The translations under genes and the position numbers were made by a program. Below are positions 61,900 through 64,000 of a DNA stretch of 64,000 nt, in pieces; positions within the stretch are counted from its first letter, which is position 1; each line of letters begins with the position of its first letter. The notes under the pieces were generated by a model. The model had not been told where the DNA came from. It made no database searches and worked only from the letters and a program-made list of their open reading frames with translations. The stretch is from Bacteroidota bacterium (GTDB lineage Bacteria > Bacteroidota > Bacteroidia > B-17B0 > Aurantibacillaceae): NCBI GenBank assembly GCA_018267655.1, contig JAFDYB010000065.1, positions 1-64,000 of the forward strand, given 5' to 3'.

Positions 61900-64000
61900 A
61901 TGAATTTTATGAATGATGCCGACGACATACGCCTTACTCAAGCAATTGAAGATGATGCTGATTTTATCCCCTTGCTTAGCAGCGAAGATGAAGATAATAT
62001 TAAAGGAGAAAAAATTCCGGATATTCTGCCAATATTACCGCTAAGGAATACGGTATTATTCCCGGGAGTCGTTATTCCTATTACTGTTGGTCGAGAAAAA
62101 TCAATACAACTTATAAAAGATTATAATAAAGGCGATAAAACAATAGGCGTTGTTGCTCAGAAAATAGGAGATATTGAAGATCCAACAGAACACGATTTGT
62201 ATAATATAGGAACAACCGCCTTTATTATTAAAATGTTGCGAATGCCAAATGGCGATACAACGATTATTATACAAGGAAAACGTCGTTTTAAAATTAAACA
62301 CTTTGTTCAAATAAACCCATATCATAAAGCCAGCGTTGAGTCACTTGACGATATTAAGCCGGAAACAACAGATAAAGAATTTCAAGCAATTATATCTAAT
62401 TTAAAACAAACTTCGCAAGAGATTATTAAACTTTCTCCAAACATTCCTAGCGATGCAGGGTTTGCTATTAATAACATTGATAGTCCTGCATTTTTAATAA
62501 ATTTTGTAAGTAATAATTTAAACGCAAATACTACCGATAAGCAACGCATACTCGAAATAAAAAATTTAAAAGAAAGAGGCTTAATGGTTCTCGAGTTTTT
62601 AAATAAAGAGTTGCAAATGGCCGAGTTACGCAATCAAATTCAAAGCAAAACAAAACAAGATATAGACAAGCAACAGCGCGAGTATTTCTTAAACCAACAA
62701 ATGAAAACCATACAAGAAGAACTTGGCAGTGGTAACTTTGAGCAAGAGATACATTCATATAAAGAAAAAGCAAAAACAAAAAAGTGGAGTGCAGAGGTAC
62801 AAGAAATATTTGATAAGCATATTGCAAAATTGCAACGAATGAATACTGCCGCAGCCGAGTACGGCATTCAAACAAATTATATTGAACTTTTACTCGAACT
62901 GCCTTGGAACGAATATTCAAAAGACAATTTTGATTTAAAAAATGCCGAAAAAACTTTAAACGAAGATCATTACGGTTTAGAAAAAGTAAAGCAACGCATA
63001 ATAGAACATTTGGCGGTACTAAAATTAAAAGGAAATTTAAAAGCGCCTATCATTTGTTTATACGGACCTCCGGGTGTAGGAAAAACAAGTTTAGGAAAAA
63101 GTATTGCAAAGGCTTTGGGCAGAAAATATACTCGCATGAGTTTGGGAGGTTTAAAGGACGAAAGCGAAATACGAGGGCATCGAAAAACATATATTGGGGC
63201 AATGCCAGGAAGGATAGTTCAAAGTTTAAAAAAAGTACAAGTTGGTAATCCTGTGTTTGTATTAGATGAAATTGATAAAGTAGGAAATGATTATCATGGC
63301 GACCCTTCGAGCGCTTTGCTTGAGGTGCTTGACCCGGAGCAAAACAAAACTTTTTATGATAACTACCTTGAATTGGATTACGATTTAAGCCAAGTAATGT
63401 TTATTGCAACATGTAATAATTTGAATGCAATACAACCTGCTTTACGCGATAGAATGGAAATTATTGAGGTGAGTGGCTACACAATTGAGGAAAAATTAAT
63501 GATTGCAAAACAACATTTATTGCCAAAAGTAATTGAAGAAAGTGGCCTTAAAAAAACACAATTTAAAATTTCAGATAAGCTAATTGAACTTGTAATTGAA
63601 AATTATACGGCAGAAAGTGGCGTGCGCAATCTTGAAAAAAAGTTAGGAAAAATAGCAAGGAGTATAGCCGTGCACGTTGCTACTGAAACACAAATTCCAA
63701 CGCTTGATGCAGAGGTTATTTCAAAAATATTAGGCCCAACACATTTAAAAGATAAATATCAAGGAAACGAAATTGTTGGAGTAGTTACAGGTTTAGCTTG
63801 GACTCAAGTAGGAGGCGACATACTTTTTATTGAAAGTAGTTTAAACAAAAGTAAATCACCAAAATTAACTTTAACCGGAAATTTGGGTGATGTTATGAAA
63901 GAAAGCGCAACTTTAGCCTTAGAATTTTTGAAGGCACACCCATCTTTAATAAACCTAACAACAGATGTTATTGAAAGTTATAATATTCACATACACGTAC
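61900..64000 (+). CDS. lon: Lon ATP-dependent protease (5' part, cut by window end)
   Basis: 700 residues visible. N-terminal substrate domain (ILPILPLRNTVLFPGVVIPI; DTTIIIQGKRRFKI), coiled region, AAA+ module with Walker A GPPGVGKTSLGKS (K395) and Walker B VFVLDEIDK, and the sensor-2/linker region. The window ends inside the proteolytic domain (YNIHIHV), before the Ser-Lys dyad, so catalysis cannot be checked. The ATG at 61900 is chosen as the first Met before the conserved start; a -7-like TATTTTCG directly precedes it. Confidence 0.95.
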   Translation, partial: MNFMNDADDIRLTQAIEDDADFIPLLSSEDEDNIKGEKIPDILPILPLRNTVLFPGVVIPITVGREKSIQLIKDYNKGDKTIGVVAQKIGDIEDPTEHDLYNIGTTAFIIKMLRMPNGDTTIIIQGKRRFKIKHFVQINPYHKASVESLDDIKPETTDKEFQAIISNLKQTSQEIIKLSPNIPSDAGFAINNIDSPAFLINFVSNNLNANTTDKQRILEIKNLKERGLMVLEFLNKELQMAELRNQIQSKTKQDIDKQQREYFLNQQMKTIQEELGSGNFEQEIHSYKEKAKTKKWSAEVQEIFDKHIAKLQRMNTAAAEYGIQTNYIELLLELPWNEYSKDNFDLKNAEKTLNEDHYGLEKVKQRIIEHLAVLKLKGNLKAPIICLYGPPGVGKTSLGKSIAKALGRKYTRMSLGGLKDESEIRGHRKTYIGAMPGRIVQSLKKVQVGNPVFVLDEIDKVGNDYHGDPSSALLEVLDPEQNKTFYDNYLELDYDLSQVMFIATCNNLNAIQPALRDRMEIIEVSGYTIEEKLMIAKQHLLPKVIEESGLKKTQFKISDKLIELVIENYTAESGVRNLEKKLGKIARSIAVHVATETQIPTLDAEVISKILGPTHLKDKYQGNEIVGVVTGLAWTQVGGDILFIESSLNKSKSPKLTLTGNLGDVMKESATLALEFLKAHPSLINLTTDVIESYNIHIHV

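Noticed and set aside
62101..62920. Minus-strand ORFs opposite lon
   Set aside because: Shadows of the Lon coding frame, which is open from 61900 to the window end.
1..64000. CRISPR arrays, tRNA or rRNA genes
   Set aside because: No spaced direct repeats or recognisable tRNA/rRNA sequence were seen in the intergenic regions.

Overview
The window is AT-rich chromosomal DNA of a Bacteroidota bacterium. I cannot place it below phylum. The grounds are several TonB-dependent receptors with CarboxypepD_reg-like N-termini, a DUF4249 partner lipoprotein, many TAnnTTTG (-7 type) promoter elements, almost no Shine-Dalgarno sequences (the clear exception is rplI), and Bacteroidota-type cytochrome oxidase, PDH and Mpl-like genes. 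No tRNA, rRNA or CRISPR array was seen.

Region 1 (1-19 kb) is accessory in character. It opens with a winged-helix protein. Next comes a restriction-modification locus in which one polypeptide carries a PD-(D/E)XK nuclease domain and an N6-adenine methylase, with a two-TRD specificity subunit in the -1 frame across a T8 tract (BcgI-like, type IIB logic). A long, highly structured leader with competing pairings precedes it. A STAS-like gene is convergent with the specificity gene. Then follows an OmpR-type response regulator (apparently frameshifted at an A6 tract) with its histidine kinase, two TonB receptor units (one with a DUF347-type membrane protein, one with a DUF4249 lipoprotein), another lipoprotein and a PepSY-like secreted protein. 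All five transcription units of this block carry the same operator: 9-bp direct repeats (CTTAAGAAT-like) with an 11-bp period, placed 16-17 bp upstream of a -7-like element. This reads as one complete, locally encoded envelope regulon. A third TonB receptor and a Crp/Fnr regulator next to a SAM methyltransferase end the region; a perfect 18-bp palindrome sits at about -42 of the methyltransferase promoter.

Region 2 (19-21 kb) is a small acquired patch: a decayed IS630-like transposase, an unlisted 59-residue ORF and an HTH-Fic protein with a class II inhibitory motif and a probable autoregulatory operator.

Region 3 (21-64 kb) is mostly housekeeping: PDH E1 beta and a GT4 glycosyltransferase; a MarR-controlled RND efflux operon; rpsF-rpsR-rplI; an RRM protein; TatD, TetR and FtcD; a divergent TonB receptor/cation-proton antiporter pair that seems to lack ATG starts; NodB deacetylase and an MltD-like transglycosylase; riboflavin synthase; PDH E1 alpha-E2; the ctaB-cox III-cox III-cox IV cluster; a TPR lipoprotein; Mpl; DedA-rhodanese-ComA-TPR; MazG-PAP2-GT39; and the 5' part of lon, cut by the window end.

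The most noteworthy points are the operator-defined regulon, the RM locus with its leader and homopolymer junction, and the Crp/Fnr palindrome. All functional statements are read from sequence and family knowledge; nothing was searched.
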